A stretch of 17,936 nucleotides of DNA from assembly GCA_945865355.1 (NCBI GenBank), contig CAMBDN010000020.1, positions 1-17,936 of the forward strand, written 5' to 3'. The notes below the pieces were generated by a model. The model did not search any database and had not been told where the DNA came from. It saw only the letters and a list, made by a program, of their open reading frames with translations. Positions 14,988-17,936 of the stretch are shown here, one piece after another (the first letter of the stretch is position 1; the number at the start of each line of letters is the position of its first letter). This DNA comes from Legionella genomosp. 1 (GTDB taxonomy: Bacteria; Pseudomonadota; Gammaproteobacteria; Legionellales; Legionellaceae). The position numbers and the translations under genes are program-made.

Positions 14988-16238
14988 TTAACTTGGCAAT
15001 GCTTCTACGCGCGATCTATATTTTGCCACCATCAACATCATCGCACTGCACGCCAGACCGAAAGTTGCAAGCAGCATGGGTAATACTGCTCCCACTTGAG
15101 CAATGAGGCCTGTAAAAATAGACGTTAAACCAAAACAAAGAGCCATAATAGAACCCGTTACACCCATTACCCAACCTTGTTCATTTGCACCAACTTGGTT
15201 AGAAAAAATGGTCAATAGCGCTGAGTACGCAACCGACAAGCTGATACCAATTAGAAATGTTGCAACCCAAGCCACCCATTCATCGGTACTAACCAGCGTC
15301 AGCAATACTAATGCGGCAGTAATCAGTAATCCGATAATCACCACACCATCAAATGAGTAGCGTTTAGTACAAAAATCAACGATATAACCACAACCAGCAC
15401 TGAACCCCAACCCCATGACCGCCAAAAATAAGGAATTCTGCATCGCGGTGTAATGGTACGTTTGCAGCAAGTATAACGATATAAACGAGAAATAATTTGA
15501 CCAACCAAAAATCATCACCAACAACACTAGCGAATATTTTTTTATCGAAGGGTGTTTAAATGCTGAAATAAAAACATGTACCGCATGATGCCACTTTATA
15601 TTCATTTTCTGATGCGCGTTGGTAAACGTCTCAGTAAATGCGAAATGCAAAAATACAGCATTTAATAAAGCCAAACCCGCTGCAAAATACATCGGCGTTT
15701 CAAAACCAAACCAAGAAACCAATTGATCATTAGACAATAAACCACCACAAATGGGACCAAAGACAAACCCGAGAGAAACCGATAACAAAATCAATCCGAT
15801 ATTGCGTGCTTTGTGCTCATCGCTACTGACGTCTACAATGGCAGCTTGTGCAATCGGTTGGCTACCGGCAGTGAATCCTGCGATGATTCTACCGATGACT
15901 AACAACCAAAAACTATGAAAGACAATGGCTACTGCAGACAGTAGATACCCAAAAAAAGCGCCGACCAAACAAATCAATAGTGATTTTTTTCGACCAACAT
16001 TATCCGATAAATCACCTAATATTGCTGCACCAAAAAACCAGCAAATCATGAAAATTCCAATCGTCAACCCATAACAAAAGTCACGTACCCCAATACTGGT
16101 ATCAACAGGTAAAAACCCAGCTTGCGGCTCAATAAGAATAGTATTTAAAATAGGGAACAATAAACCCAGTCCCATGCCATCGATAAGTAGGACAAAAAAT
16201 AAAGGGAGCATGGATGACAATGCTTTTTCTTGTTTCAT
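14988..16238 (-). CDS. Major facilitator superfamily transporter (DHA1/TetA-like)
   Basis: A 416-residue membrane protein with about twelve hydrophobic segments and a central polar loop near residue 200 (TNAHQKMNIKWHH). The MFS motif A is GDLSDNVGRKKS (about 75-86), between helices 2 and 3. The helix 5 region GFVFGPICGG resembles the antiporter motif of drug:H+ exporters. Substrate cannot be told; drug efflux or a metabolite are possible. The frame extends upstream to 16325, but ATG 16238 with AGGT 8 nt before it gives a normal short cytoplasmic N-terminus (MKQEKALSSM). It lies 106 bp upstream of prmB on the same strand and is divergent from the Smr gene, separating genes that adjoin in E. 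coli. Confidence 0.87.
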   Translation of the reverse strand: MKQEKALSSMLPLFFVLLIDGMGLGLLFPILNTILIEPQAGFLPVDTSIGVRDFCYGLTIGIFMICWFFGAAILGDLSDNVGRKKSLLICLVGAFFGYLLSAVAIVFHSFWLLVIGRIIAGFTAGSQPIAQAAIVDVSSDEHKARNIGLILLSVSLGFVFGPICGGLLSNDQLVSWFGFETPMYFAAGLALLNAVFLHFAFTETFTNAHQKMNIKWHHAVHVFISAFKHPSIKKYSLVLLVMIFGWSNYFSFISLYLLQTYHYTAMQNSLFLAVMGLGFSAGCGYIVDFCTKRYSFDGVVIIGLLITAALVLLTLVSTDEWVAWVATFLIGISLSVAYSALLTIFSNQVGANEQGWVMGVTGSIMALCFGLTSIFTGLIAQVGAVLPMLLATFGLACSAMMLMVAKYRSRVEALPS

Positions 16239-16416
16239 AAGTATAAACCTGAATGTGGGTATGTTGCTGCTGAAGAATTCCGGGTGCTCAAAGCACGCCC
16301 ATATTTTAGCATAAGCACCCATCAAACGCCACGCGCTAACGCATAAATTTCAGTGATCGTAAACGTTCACGGGTATAAATGAGGGCTTTATGTAAATTAA
16401 CACCTAAGATAGTGTA

Positions 16417-16422
16417 TATAAT
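16417..16422 (+). promoter_or_regulatory. Possible -10 element for the Smr-domain gene
   Basis: A consensus TATAAT lies 30 bp before the Smr gene in AT-rich DNA. No good -35 is found at 16-18 bp; TTAACA at 16397-16402 is too close (14 bp). Confidence 0.3.
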
Positions 16423-16451
16423 AAATAATAACTTTCTTTGAAGTCGCAACA

Positions 16452-16997
16452 ATGTCTGATGATAATATGTCTGATGAAGACAAAGCGCTCTTTCGCCGCA
16501 TGATGCAGGCTGTCAAACCCCTTGGCGATTCTAAAAAATTGACCCTAAGAGCTCCACCACCACCGCCAAAAAATGCATCACCCAGAAAAGAGTTACCTGG
16601 TAAGCACACCAGCGACTATAGCTTATCAAACCACTACCACAACGTGGTTAATGCCGAGAGCATTCTTACTTACTGTAAGCAGAGCATTCCGCGCCGACGA
16701 TTAATAGAACTAAGAAATGGTCAAATTCCATGGCAAGCTCGACTAGATTTACATGGATTACGACCTGATGCTGCACGCGAATCATTGTGCAACTTTATTG
16801 AACAGAAATGCCAGCTTGCCAACCGCTGTTTACTCATTATTCATGGTAAGGGCAGTCGTGATGGAGAAGCGCCTATTTTAAAGAATCTGGTGAATCATTG
16901 GTTACAACAATTACCCCAGATCCTAGCCTTTCATAGTGCTCTACCACGGGACGGTGGGAGTGGGGCACTTTATGTTTTGCTTCAACGCCAACGTTAA
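16452..16997 (+). CDS. Smr-domain protein (SmrA/SmrB-type endonuclease)
   Basis: A 181-residue protein. The N-terminal helix DEDKALFRRMM is shared with the E. coli Smr proteins, followed by a proline-rich linker (APPPPPK). The C-terminal Smr domain has LDLHGL (Asp99, His101), IIHGKG (131-134) and GGSGALYVLL (about 168-177). Both the DxH and HGxG motifs needed for nuclease activity are present. SmrB of E. coli cleaves mRNA at collided ribosomes. Synteny near prmB favours SmrB, while the HGKG-to-C-terminus wording looks closer to SmrA, so I give no symbol. The first codons repeat ATGTCTGATGA (16452 and 16467), offering two starts; the second would match MSDEDxxLF. No strong Shine-Dalgarno signal precedes either. 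Confidence 0.88.
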   Translation: MSDDNMSDEDKALFRRMMQAVKPLGDSKKLTLRAPPPPPKNASPRKELPGKHTSDYSLSNHYHNVVNAESILTYCKQSIPRRRLIELRNGQIPWQARLDLHGLRPDAARESLCNFIEQKCQLANRCLLIIHGKGSRDGEAPILKNLVNHWLQQLPQILAFHSALPRDGGSGALYVLLQRQR

Positions 16998-17077
16998 CTC
17001 AGGTAAAGTACAAACTAGCTATTGAAATCATCGCTATAAACCTTTAATATTTGCACAAAATTTCTAATCATATACCC

Positions 17078-17725
17078 ATGAGCAAACGAGCCATTATTAT
17101 AGGGATCGCAGGTCCATCAGCATCTGGCAAAAGTTTGCTGGCAAATACCATTGTCAATGAGCTAGGTTCGGATCAAGTGGTTGTGATTTCAGAAGACGCC
17201 TATTACAAGGACAACAGCCATTTACCGTTTGCTGAGCGGGAAAAGGTTAATTACGACCATCCTGACTCCTTTGACCATGCCCTTCTATCTAAACACCTGC
17301 AACACCTACAGCAAGGTGAATCCGTAGACATACCTATTTACTCTCATTCTAAACACATCCGCACCTCTGAGACGCGTAGAATTGGTCAGCATGCTATTAT
17401 TGTGCTCGAAGGTATTTTGTTATTTAGTGATAAACAATTACGTGAAATTATGGACATCCGAATTTTCATGTCCGCACCGCTTGATGTTTGTCTTAGCAGA
17501 CGTCTAAAACGTGACGTTGTTGAACGTCACCGTTCGTTTGAGGCGGTGCTTCATCAATACGAAACAACCGTACGCCCTATGTATCTACAATTCATTGAAC
17601 CATCCAGCCGTTATGCTGACTTAATTGTCCCTAGAGGCGGTGAAAATCGTATTGCTATTGATATGATTCAAGCAAAAATGCGTGAGTTATTAGCAATGAA
17701 TCAAGCCGCTAGGGATTTAGATTGA
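17078..17725 (+). CDS. udk: Uridine kinase
   Basis: A 215-residue P-loop kinase that phosphorylates uridine and cytidine to UMP and CMP in pyrimidine salvage. Walker A is GPSASGKS (12-19). ISEDAYYKD, NYDHPDSFDH, YSHSKHIR, LEGILLF and RRLKRDVVER follow in the order of E. coli Udk, and the C-terminus has FIEPSSRYAD and IVPRGGENRIAID. Length matches E. coli (213). A TTG at 17051 would add nine residues; I prefer ATG 17078 because its product starts MSKRAIIIGIAG as in relatives, although neither start has a clear Shine-Dalgarno signal. It is 18 bp upstream of fabI on the same strand. Confidence 0.95.
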   Translation: MSKRAIIIGIAGPSASGKSLLANTIVNELGSDQVVVISEDAYYKDNSHLPFAEREKVNYDHPDSFDHALLSKHLQHLQQGESVDIPIYSHSKHIRTSETRRIGQHAIIVLEGILLFSDKQLREIMDIRIFMSAPLDVCLSRRLKRDVVERHRSFEAVLHQYETTVRPMYLQFIEPSSRYADLIVPRGGENRIAIDMIQAKMRELLAMNQAARDLD

Positions 17726-17743
17726 TTGTTTTTGGAGATGAAT

Positions 17744-17936
17744 GTGGGATTTTTAACGGGTAAAAAAGCGTTGATCGTTGGCTTGGCAAGTAACCGTTCT
17801 ATTGCTTATGGCATTGCGGAAGCATTTCATCAACAAGGTGCAGAGCTTGCCTTTACGTATCAAAATGAAAAGCTGAAAGAGCGCGTCGAAAAAATGGCCG
17901 CGGAATTTAATTCCACACTAACCTTTCCTTGTGATG
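17744..17936 (+). CDS. fabI: Enoyl-[acyl-carrier-protein] reductase FabI (partial, 5' end)
   Basis: The first 64 codons of an NADH-dependent enoyl-ACP reductase of type II fatty acid synthesis; the rest lies beyond the right edge. GFLTGKKALIVG, LASNRSIAYGIA and GAELAFTYQNEKLKERV match the N-terminal Rossmann segment of E. coli FabI closely. The start is GTG 17744, with GGAG 6 nt upstream and the family's MGFL beginning; an ATG at 17738 directly touches the Shine-Dalgarno signal and is less likely. Confidence 0.94.
   Translation, partial: MGFLTGKKALIVGLASNRSIAYGIAEAFHQQGAELAFTYQNEKLKERVEKMAAEFNSTLTFPCD

Noticed and set aside
1..17936. CRISPR array, intact insertion sequence, prophage or toxin-antitoxin pair
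   Set aside because: No regularly spaced repeats, transposase, integrase, phage structural gene or recognisable toxin-antitoxin pair was seen.

Overview
The window looks like a chromosomal segment of a host-associated gammaproteobacterium of the order Legionellales. It carries housekeeping synteny shared with other gammaproteobacteria: pgsA followed by tRNA-Gly, tRNA-Cys and tRNA-Leu; divergent rluC and rne; prmB-aroC near an Smr gene. It also carries genes of the kind found in Dot/Icm-dependent intracellular bacteria: an ankyrin plus cysteine-protease-like protein resembling the Legionella core effector AnkH/LegA3, and a 636-residue orphan with a C-terminal hydrophobic hairpin and an acidic tail. 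The genus cannot be resolved by reading alone.

Layout. 1-1477 (minus): a seven-iron ferredoxin gene overlapping a partial YoaA/DinG-type Fe-S helicase. 1568-3592 (plus): the orphan, with its own promoter and terminator. 3593-4049: decayed DNA holding a GNAT acetyltransferase remnant and an opposing short fragment. 4050-4508 (minus): a three-tRNA operon with a strong promoter and an unusual structured spacer. 4517-6757 (minus): pgsA, a HAD phosphatase and rluC. 6758-7559: an 800-bp region without a convincing gene, probably the long rne leader. 7560-9509 (plus): rne, encoding an RNase E with a shortened C-terminal half. 9510-9812: a convergent intergenic region with four hairpins. 9813-14881 (minus): prmB-aroC-asd-Ada-domain protein-AnkH-like gene, tightly packed. 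14988-16238 (minus): an MFS transporter. 16452-17936 (plus): Smr-domain protein, uridine kinase and the 5' end of fabI.

How the genes work together. Most are core functions: RNA decay and rRNA modification (rne, rluC), phospholipid synthesis (pgsA), the aspartate pathway and chorismate synthesis (asd, aroC), ribosomal protein methylation (prmB), pyrimidine salvage (udk) and fatty acid synthesis (fabI). The notable feature is that the AnkH-like effector candidate and an unusual stand-alone Ada zinc-domain protein form the distal end of the prmB-aroC-asd block, with a stop codon abutting a start codon between them. No CRISPR array, intact insertion sequence or prophage was seen.
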